A stretch of 13,695 nt of DNA. Origin: Alphaproteobacteria bacterium. Lineage in GTDB: Bacteria > Pseudomonadota > Alphaproteobacteria > Sphingomonadales > Sphingomonadaceae. Positions within the stretch are counted from its first letter, which is position 1, and every line of letters starts with the position of its first letter. The position numbers and the translations under genes are program-made. The stretch lies in NCBI GenBank assembly GCA_005882415.1, contig VBAE01000261.1:1-13695 (forward strand), read 5' to 3'. The notes beneath the pieces were generated by a model. That model made no database searches. It saw only the letters and a program-made list of their open reading frames with translations, and was not told the DNA's origin. Below, one piece after another: positions 1 to 6,457 of the stretch.

Positions 1-15
1 GTTTCGCCGGAAAGC

Positions 16-20
16 GGAGG
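16..20 (+). promoter_or_regulatory. Shine-Dalgarno that sets a TTG start for otsB
   Basis: GGAGG lies 4 nt before the TTG at 25. The first ATG in the same frame (61) has no comparable purine-rich site upstream. This favours the TTG start and adds 12 residues to the N-terminus. Confidence 0.6.
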
Positions 21-24
21 CGCC

Positions 25-792
25 TTGAGTTTCGCCGCCGCACTTGCCAACGAGGCGGCCATGCCAGCCCTTAGCCTTCCGCCGCCGCTCCCCGCCGATG
101 CGGCGCTGTTCCTCGATTTCGACGGGACTTTGGTGGAGCTGGCCCATGCGCCGGACGCGATCGCGGTGCCCGAGTCGCTGCGGCCGCTGCTCGACCGGCT
201 GGCGGAGAGATTGGGCGGGCGGCTGGCCGTGGTGAGCGGGCGTTCGCTCGGCGATCTCGACCGGCATTTGGGCTCGGGGCTGCCGGTGTCGGGGTCCCAT
301 GGGCTGGAGATCAGGCATTCGGACGGCCGTTTTTCCGCGCCTTCGCCGCCCTCTGGGTTGGCTTCGGCGAGGGCGGCTGTGGACGCCTTCGCGCAGGCGA
401 CGCCGGGGCTGCTGGCCGAGGACAAGCCGGCGAGCATCGCGCTCCATTTCCGGGGCGCTCCCGGGCGGGAAGGGGAGGTGCAGGATTTCGCTGCCCGGCT
501 GGCCGAGGAGACGGGGCTAAAGCTGCAGCAGGGGAAGATGGTGGTCGAGCTCCGCCCGGCCGGAGCGGACAAGGGCGACGCGCTTCGGGCGATGATGAGG
601 GAACCGCAGTTCGCCGGCGCGCGTCCTTGGTTCGTGGGAGACGATCTGACCGACGAACATGCATTCGAAGCCGCGGCGGCGCTGGGCGGGGCGGGGATCC
701 TTGTCGGGCCTGAGCGGGGCACTGCGGCAGGATACCGGCTGGCCGGGGTGGCCGAGGTTGCGCGCTGGCTCGAGGAGGCGGCGCGGGGATGA
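25..792 (+). CDS. otsB: Trehalose-6-phosphate phosphatase (HAD superfamily)
   Basis: Cytoplasmic phosphatase that removes phosphate from trehalose 6-phosphate, the second step of the OtsA/OtsB trehalose route. The 255-residue protein shows HAD motif I LFLDFDGTL (residues 28-36; nucleophile D31, acid/base D33), motif II VVSGRS (69-74), the family segment GSHGLEIR (90-97), the basic residue region ELRPAGADKG (175-184) with K183, and the metal-binding motif GDDLTDEHAF (205-214). Length is normal for bacterial OtsB. I chose the TTG at 25 because of the GGAGG at 16-20; an ATG at 61 is the alternative and would remove only a non-conserved leader. Its stop overlaps the next start (ATGA at 789-792), so it is the first visible gene of an otsB-GH15-otsA operon. 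The upstream promoter is outside the window. Confidence 0.95.
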   Translation: MSFAAALANEAAMPALSLPPPLPADAALFLDFDGTLVELAHAPDAIAVPESLRPLLDRLAERLGGRLAVVSGRSLGDLDRHLGSGLPVSGSHGLEIRHSDGRFSAPSPPSGLASARAAVDAFAQATPGLLAEDKPASIALHFRGAPGREGEVQDFAARLAEETGLKLQQGKMVVELRPAGADKGDALRAMMREPQFAGARPWFVGDDLTDEHAFEAAAALGGAGILVGPERGTAAGYRLAGVAEVARWLEEAARG

Positions 793-2576
793 AGGACCTG
801 TCGCTCTGGCCGATCGGCAATTGCCAGGTGAGCGCCCTGGTCGACCGCGAGGCCGGCTTCGTCTGGGGCTGCGCGCCGCGGGTCGATGGCGATCCCTTGT
901 TCTGCTCGCTGCTCGATCCGAAGGGGGATGGCGGGGCCCGCGGCGAGTGGCGGATTACGGTCGAGAACCAGGCGAAGATCGAGCAATCCTATCTGCGCAA
1001 TACGCCGATCCTCTCCACCCGCATCACCGACGCCGACGGTGCGGTAGCCGAGATTTTCGATTTCTGCCCGCGCTTCGAGCGGAGCGGGCGGATGTACCGG
1101 CCGGTGGGCTGGGTGCGGATCGTCCGGCCGGTGTCGGGGGCGCCGCGGATCAGGGTCTCGCTCAATCCGGCGAGCGGCTGGGGCGCGGAGGATGCCGAGC
1201 GGACCAGCGGCACCAACCATGTCCGTTATCTGCTGAAGCCGCAGCCGCTTCGCCTGACCACCGATGCGCCGGTCGGCCATGTGCTGGAAGGCCGCGCCTT
1301 CCGGCTGGAGCGGGCGCAGCATTTCTATCTGGGGCCGGACGAGCCGTTCGTCGGCAACGTCTCGCACACGCTGGCCGCCTGGCTGCACCAGACCGCCGAC
1401 GAGTGGCGCGGCTGGGTCCGCGGGCTGGCGATCCCGCTCGAATGGCAGAGGGCGGTGATCCGGGCGGCGATCACATTGAAGCTCTGCCAGCATGAGGAGA
1501 CGGGGGCGATCGTCGCGGCGCTCACCACGTCCATCCCGGAGGCAGCGAATTCGGGGCGGAATTGGGACTATCGCTACTGCTGGATCCGCGACGCCTACTA
1601 CACGGTGCAGGCGCTGAACCGGCTCGGCGCGCTCGACGTGCTGGAGAATTACCTCGGATACCTCCGGAACATCGTCGACGACGCGCAGGGCGGGCATATC
1701 CAGCCGCTCTACGCGGTGTCGGGCGAGCCGAAGCTTGAGGAGCGGGAGGCGGAAGGGCTCGCCGGCTATCGCGGGATGGGCCCGGTGCGGATCGGCAATG
1801 CCGCCTTCACCCAGATCCAGCACGACGCCTATGGCCAGATCGTCCTTTCCAACGTCCAGGCCTTCATCGACGAGCGGCTGTTCCGTAAGGCGACCGAGGC
1901 GGATTTCCAGGCGCTGGAGCGGGTCGGCGAGCGGGCGTGGGAAGTGCACGACCAGCCCGACGCGGGTCTCTGGGAATATCGCACGAGGAGCGCGGTGCAC
2001 ACCTACAGCTCGGTGATGAGCTGGGCGGCCTGCGACCGGCTGGCCAGCGCTGCCGAGGTCCTCGGTCTGCCTGAGCGCGCCGCGCTCTGGCGGGAACGGG
2101 CTGAGGCGATCCGGGCGCGGATCGAGGAGGCCGCCTGGTATGCGCCGGAGGAGAGATTCGGGGCGACGTTCGGCGGCGGCGAATTGGACGCGAGCCTGCT
2201 CCAGCTCGTCGACATGCGCTTCATCGCCCCCGACGACCCCCGCTTCCGGGCGACGTTCGACGCGGTCGAGAAGGGGCTGCGGCGCGGCGAACATATGCTC
2301 CGCTACGCCGCTGAGGACGATTTCGGACTGCCGGAGACCGCGTTCAACTTCTGCACCTTCTGGCTGATCGAGGCGCTCCACCTCGCCGGGCGGGAGGCGG
2401 AGGCGCGCGAGCTTTACGAGCATATGCTCGGGCGGCTGACCCCGGCGGGGCTGCTTTCGGAAGACACCGATTTCCAGACCGGGGAGCTGTGGGGGAACTA
2501 CCCGCAGACCTATTCGCTCGTCGGACTGATCAATTGCGCAGTCCTCCTCTCCCGCCCCTGGAGCGCCGTCCGCTAG
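789..2576 (+). CDS. Glycoside hydrolase family 15 protein (glucoamylase/trehalase type)
   Basis: Predicted inverting alpha-glucosidase of GH15, 595 residues and no signal peptide, so it should act in the cytoplasm. It has an N-terminal beta-sandwich-like region (about 1-210) starting MKDLSLWPIGNCQVSALVD, then the (alpha/alpha)6 catalytic barrel. Recognisable blocks are NWDYRYCWIRDAYY (258-271), GLWEYRTRSAVHTYSSVMSW (393-412) and LLSEDTDFQTGELWGNYPQ (555-573). By analogy with characterised GH15 enzymes I infer E396 (GLWE) as general acid and E558 (LLSE) as general base. It overlaps otsB by 4 bp and ends exactly one base before the otsA ATG, so it is co-translated with the trehalose synthesis pair. 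GH15 includes glucoamylases, glucodextranases and true trehalases. The context suggests trehalose or a short alpha-glucan as substrate, but the sequence alone cannot decide. Confidence 0.92.
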   Translation: MKDLSLWPIGNCQVSALVDREAGFVWGCAPRVDGDPLFCSLLDPKGDGGARGEWRITVENQAKIEQSYLRNTPILSTRITDADGAVAEIFDFCPRFERSGRMYRPVGWVRIVRPVSGAPRIRVSLNPASGWGAEDAERTSGTNHVRYLLKPQPLRLTTDAPVGHVLEGRAFRLERAQHFYLGPDEPFVGNVSHTLAAWLHQTADEWRGWVRGLAIPLEWQRAVIRAAITLKLCQHEETGAIVAALTTSIPEAANSGRNWDYRYCWIRDAYYTVQALNRLGALDVLENYLGYLRNIVDDAQGGHIQPLYAVSGEPKLEEREAEGLAGYRGMGPVRIGNAAFTQIQHDAYGQIVLSNVQAFIDERLFRKATEADFQALERVGERAWEVHDQPDAGLWEYRTRSAVHTYSSVMSWAACDRLASAAEVLGLPERAALWRERAEAIRARIEEAAWYAPEERFGATFGGGELDASLLQLVDMRFIAPDDPRFRATFDAVEKGLRRGEHMLRYAAEDDFGLPETAFNFCTFWLIEALHLAGREAEARELYEHMLGRLTPAGLLSEDTDFQTGELWGNYPQTYSLVGLINCAVLLSRPWSAVR

Positions 2577-3950
2577 ATGAGCCGCCTCATCGTCATTTCG
2601 AACCGCGTCGCAGCGCCCAAGCCGGAAGGCGAGGGCGGGGCGCAGGGCGGGCTTGCGGTGGCGCTGTCGGCGGCGCTCCGGGAATATCGCGGCCTGTGGT
2701 TCGGCTGGTCGGGCAACAAGGCCGACACGTTCACCGGCCATATCGACTTCCAGCGCCACGACGGCGTGACCTCGGCGACGATCGACCTCGAGGAGCAGGA
2801 CGTCGAGGAATATTATAACGGCTATGCCAATAGGACGCTCTGGCCGCTCTTCCACTATCGGATCGACCTTGCGGAGTATGACCGGAGCTTCGCGGGGGGC
2901 TATGAACGGGTCAACCAGCGCTTCGCCGAGACCGTCCAGCCGCTGATCGAGCCGGACGACCTGATCTGGGTCCACGATTATCATCTGATCCCGCTCGGCC
3001 GGCAACTCCGCGACCGCGGCGTGCGCAACCGGATGGGCTTCTTCCTGCACATCCCCTGGCCGCCGTCGCGCCTGCTCGTCTCGCTGCCGTTCCACGAGGG
3101 GCTGGTGCTGTCGCTGCTGGCGTACGACGTGATCGGATTCCAGACCGAGGAGTGGCTGGAGAGCTTCACCAACTATGTCGAGCGCGAGCTTGGCGGCCAT
3201 TGCGAGCCGGACGGTACGATCCGGGTCGGCGGCCGCTCGGTCCACGCGGCGGCTTACCCGATCGGGATCGATTACAAGGAATTCTCCGAGGCCGTGGCGA
3301 GCCCGGGCGCGGCGACCGCGTTCGAGCGGCTGAAGAAAAGCGCCGACGGGCGGCGGACGATCATCGGCGTAGACCGGCTCGATTATTCCAAGGGGCTGGA
3401 GGAGCGCTTCCTCGGTTACCGCCGCTTCCTGGAGGAGCATGACGAGTGCCTGGGGAAGCTCTTCCTGCTCCAGATCGCGCCGCCGTCGAGGGGCGAGGTC
3501 CACACTTATGAGGCGATCCGCGAGAGCCTCGACGAGCTCAGCGGCCGGATCAACGGCGAGTTCGCCGAGGTCGACTGGGTGCCCATTCGCTACGTCAACC
3601 AGGGCTATGGCCGGGAAGATTTGGCCGGCTTCTACCGGGCGGCCGAGATCGCGCTGATCACGCCCTTGAGGGACGGGATGAACCTCGTCGCCAAGGAATA
3701 TGTCGCGGCGCAGGACCCGGAGGACCCCGGCGTCCTCATCCTCTCCCGCTTCGCCGGCGCGGCGTTGCAGCTGAAGGACGCGCTGCTGGTCAATCCTTAC
3801 TCCAAGGAGGACATTTCGGACGCCATCGCCAAGGCGCTCGACATGCCGAAGGAGGAGCGCATCCGCCGCTGGCAGGCGATGAACGCCTGTGTGCGGGACG
3901 AGGACGTGGTCTGGTGGCGCCGTAGCTTCGTCGAGGCGCTGGCGGGCTGA
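2577..3950 (+). CDS. otsA: Alpha,alpha-trehalose-phosphate synthase (UDP/NDP-glucose)
   Basis: GT20 glycosyltransferase that joins an NDP-glucose donor to glucose 6-phosphate to give trehalose 6-phosphate. The 457-residue length is standard (E. coli OtsA has 474). Active-site residues known from E. coli OtsA can be aligned: R10 in VISNR, the GGLAVAL loop (24-30), W89, D134 in WVHDYH, H158 in FFLHIPWP, R267 and K272 in VDRLDYSKG, R305 in APPSRGE, and D366 to E374 in LRDGMNLVAKE. The fold and catalytic set look intact. The ATG follows the GH15 stop with no spacer and only a weak, distant GGAG, which suggests translational coupling. It converges with soxR, with only 6 bp between the two stop codons. 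Confidence 0.96.
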   Translation: MSRLIVISNRVAAPKPEGEGGAQGGLAVALSAALREYRGLWFGWSGNKADTFTGHIDFQRHDGVTSATIDLEEQDVEEYYNGYANRTLWPLFHYRIDLAEYDRSFAGGYERVNQRFAETVQPLIEPDDLIWVHDYHLIPLGRQLRDRGVRNRMGFFLHIPWPPSRLLVSLPFHEGLVLSLLAYDVIGFQTEEWLESFTNYVERELGGHCEPDGTIRVGGRSVHAAAYPIGIDYKEFSEAVASPGAATAFERLKKSADGRRTIIGVDRLDYSKGLEERFLGYRRFLEEHDECLGKLFLLQIAPPSRGEVHTYEAIRESLDELSGRINGEFAEVDWVPIRYVNQGYGREDLAGFYRAAEIALITPLRDGMNLVAKEYVAAQDPEDPGVLILSRFAGAALQLKDALLVNPYSKEDISDAIAKALDMPKEERIRRWQAMNACVRDEDVVWWRRSFVEALAG

Positions 3951-3956
3951 GCGACC

Positions 3957-4403
3957 CTAGAGCGGTGCGTCGCCGAGGAGGAAGCGGGGGCCGGGGCCGG
4001 TGGCGGCGGCGCGGTCTTCGGGGTTGTAGAGGGCGCAGCGGTCGAGAGAGAGGCAGCCGCAGCCGATGCAGCCGTCGAGGCGGTCGCGCATTCGTTCGAG
4101 CAGGGCGATCCGGGTTTCGAGGCGGTCGCGGATTCGGCGGCTGACCGACTGCCAGTCCTCGCGCGTGGGGGCGCGGCCGAGGGGGAGGCGGGCGAGCTCT
4201 TCCTCGATCTCGCCGAGGGTGAGGCCGAGGCGCTGGGCTACCAGGGCGAAGGACAGGCGGCGGATGTCGGAGCGCAGGAAGCGGCGCTGGTTGCCGGCGG
4301 TGCGGATGGGCGAGAGCAGGCCCTTCGCCTCGTAGAAGCGGATGGCGGAGACGGAGAGGCCGGTGCGGCGGGCGAGTTCGCCGATGGTGAGTAGCGGGCT
4401 CAT
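3957..4403 (-). CDS. soxR: SoxR-type redox-sensing MerR family regulator
   Basis: Dimeric transcription factor whose [2Fe-2S] cluster is oxidised by superoxide or redox-cycling compounds; the oxidised form activates the target promoter by distorting an over-long spacer. The 148-residue protein has an N-terminal MerR winged helix (LTIGELARRTGLSVSAIRFY, 5-24; then EAKGLLSPIRT and NQRRFLRSDIRRL), a dimerisation helix (about 80-110), and the cluster motif CIGCGCLSLDRC (C112, C115, C117, C123). The C-x2-C-x-C-x5-C spacing is the same as in E. coli SoxR. A GGAGGGG ribosome binding site sits 4-5 nt before the ATG. It diverges from the VOC gene, and a soxbox lies in the gap. No soxS is present, as expected outside enterobacteria. 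Confidence 0.93.
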   Translation of the reverse strand: MSPLLTIGELARRTGLSVSAIRFYEAKGLLSPIRTAGNQRRFLRSDIRRLSFALVAQRLGLTLGEIEEELARLPLGRAPTREDWQSVSRRIRDRLETRIALLERMRDRLDGCIGCGCLSLDRCALYNPEDRAAATGPGPRFLLGDAPL

Positions 4404-4424
4404 TTCCCCTCCGTTCGAAATTCC

Positions 4425-4456
4425 TTGACCTCAACTTAGCTTGAGGTTGCACGACT
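4425..4456 (+). promoter_or_regulatory. SoxR operator inside a predicted SoxR-activated promoter
   Basis: The gap between divergent soxR and the VOC gene contains ACCTCAA-CTTAGC-TTGAGGT at 4428-4447, a perfect 7-bp inverted repeat. The core, CCTCAA-N6-TTGAGG, matches the E. coli soxS soxbox in both arms and in spacing. A -35-like TTGACC (4425-4430) overlaps its left end on the + strand, as in SoxR-dependent promoters. A -10 placed 19-20 bp downstream (CACGAC/ACGACT, 4450-4456) is weak, which fits an activator-dependent promoter but is not proof. The orientation points to the VOC gene, and the site may also autoregulate soxR. Confidence 0.85.
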
Positions 4457-4490
4457 CGGCAATCGCAGCTCAGCCAAGGGAGAATCGAAC

Positions 4491-4874
4491 GTGCAGGCCC
4501 GCCTCGAACATGTGAACTTGACCGTCGCCGACCCGGAGCGAAGCGCGGCTTTGATCGAGCGGCTGTTCGGCTGGGAGGTGCGCTGGGCCGGCCCGTCGAT
4601 GAACGGCGGCCGCACAATCCACATCGGCAGCGGCAGCCAGTATCTGGCGCTCTACACGCCGGCCGAAAGGGAGGGCGCGCCGGGGCCGTGGGCGAAGGGC
4701 GTGCCGCTCAACCATGTCGCCTTCGAGGTGGAGGATCTGGACGCCGTCGAGCGGCGGGTGGAGGCGGCGGGGCTGACCCCGTTCGCGCACGGCGATTACG
4801 AGCCGGGGCGCCGCTTCTACTTCTTCGACGAGAATTGCATCGAGTATGAAGTGGTGAGCTACGCGGCGGCGTGA
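4491..4874 (+). CDS. VOC family protein (glyoxalase/bleomycin-resistance fold)
   Basis: Small 127-residue metalloenzyme-type protein with two beta-alpha-beta-beta-beta modules (about 1-60 and 70-125). Candidate metal ligands typical of the superfamily are H7 in LEHVNLTV, H75 in LNHVAFEV and E118 in CIEYEVV; H44 is another nearby candidate. The fold is clear but substrate class is not: glyoxalase, dioxygenase, epimerase and drug-binding members all look like this. The GTG start at 4491 is supported by AAGGGAG about 8 nt upstream, and no better start is seen. It faces soxR across a soxbox, so I infer induction by redox-cycling compounds and a role in detoxifying a reactive electrophile or antibiotic. 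Confidence 0.85.
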   Translation: MQARLEHVNLTVADPERSAALIERLFGWEVRWAGPSMNGGRTIHIGSGSQYLALYTPAEREGAPGPWAKGVPLNHVAFEVEDLDAVERRVEAAGLTPFAHGDYEPGRRFYFFDENCIEYEVVSYAAA

Positions 4875-4948
4875 CGCCGGACCGTGACGGCCGCGAAATG
4901 TAATCGCCCGGGGATCATGCTAATGGCTCGCCTTTGGCGGAGGCGGCG

Positions 4949-5422
4949 ATGAGCGGGTTTGGAGTGATGGCTGCGATGCTGCTCGGATGCGCGACGCCGC
5001 CCGCTGTCGATGTCGGAGCCGAATTCCGGCGCGGGATGGAGGCGCTTCACGCCCAGCGGTTCCGGGAGGCGGAGGAGGCGTTCGGCCACGTCCTGGCGGT
5101 GGCGCCGAACGATGCCGAGACCCAATATCTGATGGGCTATACGGAGGCGGCTCTCGGTGACCTCAAGGGCGCGCGGAAGCATTATGAACGGGCCGAGAAG
5201 AACCACAAGGACCCGGTCCAAGTCTATCGTGAGCTTGGAATCACTTATGCGAAGCTGGGCATGCGGCACGAAGCGGAGGGGCAGCTCGAAATGCTTCGGC
5301 TGCTGCGGGACGCTTGCGCCGGCACCTGCTCCCGGGCGGGCTTCATCGCCGGCGCGGTCGACGCGGTGGCCGCTGCGATCGCGGAGCTGGACGGGGTCAC
5401 GGGGCTCCAGGGCCACCGCTAG
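4949..5422 (+). CDS. TPR-repeat protein, possible lipoprotein
   Basis: Protein of 157 residues from the ATG at 4949, which has GGAGG (4939-4943) 5 nt upstream. A TTG at 4934 would add five residues but has no ribosome binding site. Residues 6-14 (VMAAMLLGC) form a short hydrophobic stretch ending in a lipobox-like LLGC with C14, so export and lipidation are possible, although the n-region has no positive charge. About three TPR-like helical pairs follow: 24-57 (EALHAQRFREAEEAFGHVLA), 58-91 (LMGYTEAALGDLKGARKHYE) and 92-125 (LGITYAKLGMRHEAEGQLEM). C123 and C127 form a CxxxC pair near the end. TPR domains mediate protein contacts; the partner is unknown. There is a 74-bp gap after the VOC gene, so it could be the second gene of that unit. 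Confidence 0.75.
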   Translation: MSGFGVMAAMLLGCATPPAVDVGAEFRRGMEALHAQRFREAEEAFGHVLAVAPNDAETQYLMGYTEAALGDLKGARKHYERAEKNHKDPVQVYRELGITYAKLGMRHEAEGQLEMLRLLRDACAGTCSRAGFIAGAVDAVAAAIAELDGVTGLQGHR

Positions 5423-5467
5423 CCGGGTGGGGACGTTGCCTGGGCCCGTGCGGGCGGCTTGGCTGTA

Positions 5468-5663
5468 GTTTCACCCGAAGCACCAAAGGACCAAAGGGAC
5501 CAAAGAGGCCGAGCGGGCTCGAGGGTCAGCGCGTGCCGAAGAGGCATTTTATTGGAGCGACATGGTCGCTCCCTTCCTTGCCGGCTCTCCTCGTGAGTGC
5601 GCTGCCGTCTTCCGTGGCACTGCACCTTTGGTCTCTTTGGTGCTTTGGTGCTTTGGGTGAAAC
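5468..5663. repeat. Inverted-repeat element with ACCAAAG arms and a central hairpin
   Basis: The arms at 5468-5505 and 5626-5663 are inverted copies with 35 of 38 positions matching. Each begins GTTTCACCC on its own strand and contains three ACCAAAG-type units. Partial symmetry continues inward (GTGCC at 5533-5537 against GGCAC at 5616-5620). The middle holds GGAGCGAC-atg-GTCGCTCC (5554-5572), an 8-bp stem with a 3-nt loop that falls within 3 nt of the symmetry axis. Most of the 290-bp gap between the TPR gene and the small membrane gene is this element. No coding frame is convincing inside it. Confidence 0.8.
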
Positions 5664-5712
5664 CTGCGCGGCCGGCGTGGCCCGTGCGGCGACTGCCGGA
5701 CCGCAGGCGCGG

Positions 5713-5928
5713 TCAGTCCGCTTGCGCGGGCTTCCTGGGGAACTTGCGGCGCAGGCGCTTTACGAGCTCCCCCACAATGATCGCGCCGACGTAGAAGCAC
5801 AGCCATTTGAGAAAATGGCGGGGCTCCGCCCAAATCGACTCGCCGAGCATGTAGAATATCGCGCCGAGGATCGGGATGCCCACCAACGCGAGGATGAGGG
5901 CCAGCGGCCAATCCAGGTTGCTCGGCAT
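5713..5928 (-). CDS. Small two-TM membrane protein, function unknown
   Basis: Protein of 71 residues, not recognised. It has two hydrophobic segments, about 9-28 (LALILALVGIPILGAIFYML) and 39-56 (FLKWLCFYVGAIIVGELV), and a basic tail VKRLRRKFPRKP that should stay in the cytoplasm. The ATG at 5926-5928 is chosen because a GGAGGGGG ribosome binding site lies just upstream. A longer in-frame extension to 6039 exists but is hydrophilic, non-conserved in character and lacks such a site. It stands alone on the - strand, next to the ACCAAAG element. Confidence 0.65.
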   Translation of the reverse strand: MPSNLDWPLALILALVGIPILGAIFYMLGESIWAEPRHFLKWLCFYVGAIIVGELVKRLRRKFPRKPAQAD

Positions 5929-6067
5929 GTAGTTCCCCCTCCGCAGAAACCGGGTGCGGCTCCGCTCGTGTCGTTGAATATTCGAAATGCCCGGCTTCGG
6001 GAAGTCGGCGGCCAGTCGACCAGTTCTACCGCCATGCATCGCTCATTTCGTGTATGGAGGTGCTGAA

Positions 6068-6421
6068 ATGACCTGGTGTCCATAGGAGGCAACCTCGCGA
6101 GACAAAGCCGTCGCCACGGGCCGGATCAGCCTATTCTGCTGCACCCTCGTTCAGGCCGTCGGCCGGCTCGCGTACGGGTTCGAAAGACGACACTTCATCG
6201 ATCCCGACCTGCCGACGGGCGGGGGAACTATGGACCAGTGCACGACGGTGCTGATTCCCAGACGACTTTCGTCCCAGGCGGCCCGCCTAAACGGCAGGAT
6301 TGCCCGTATTCAGGGGGTCTTCAGAGCGGACATTGCGCAAGGCGCCGTAATCAACAGCATGTGCAATCCGGCAGGAATCGAGGTGCAAAGCCTCGCGCCC
6401 GCGTCCAGAAGCCGCAAATAG
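6068..6421 (+). pseudogene. Unrecognised frame interrupted by an in-frame amber codon
   Basis: ATG at 6068 has a strong GGAGGTG (6056-6062) with normal spacing, but reads MTWCP and then TAG (6083-6085). The same frame is then open for 112 codons, to TAG at 6419-6421. About three quarters of the third positions in 6086-6229 are G or C, higher than the neighbouring frame, which hints at coding origin. The translation includes VQAVGRLAYGFERRHFIDPD and, after an internal ATG at 6230, VLIPRRLSSQAARLNGRIAR. I recognise no family. It may be a decayed gene, a 5-codon leader followed by another start, or chance. The internal ATG at 6230 (63 residues, preceded by GGGGG) is an alternative start. The rest of the 5929-6457 stretch shows nothing I can name. 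Confidence 0.3.
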
Positions 6422-6457
6422 AAGCGGCTGCGGCCCGCCGCTGCCTTCACGGACCCG

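Noticed and set aside
3790..4617. 275-codon - strand frame spanning otsA end, soxR and VOC start
   Set aside because: It overlaps three well-supported genes and consists of Arg/Pro-rich shadow sequence.
5929..6067. N-terminal extension of the small two-TM protein up to 6039
   Set aside because: The added residues are hydrophilic, lack a ribosome binding site, and the internal ATG at 5928 has a strong one.
6176..6186. GGGTTCGAAAG resembling a tRNA T-loop
   Set aside because: The flanking 5-bp stem does not pair, and no acceptor, D or anticodon arms can be drawn around it.
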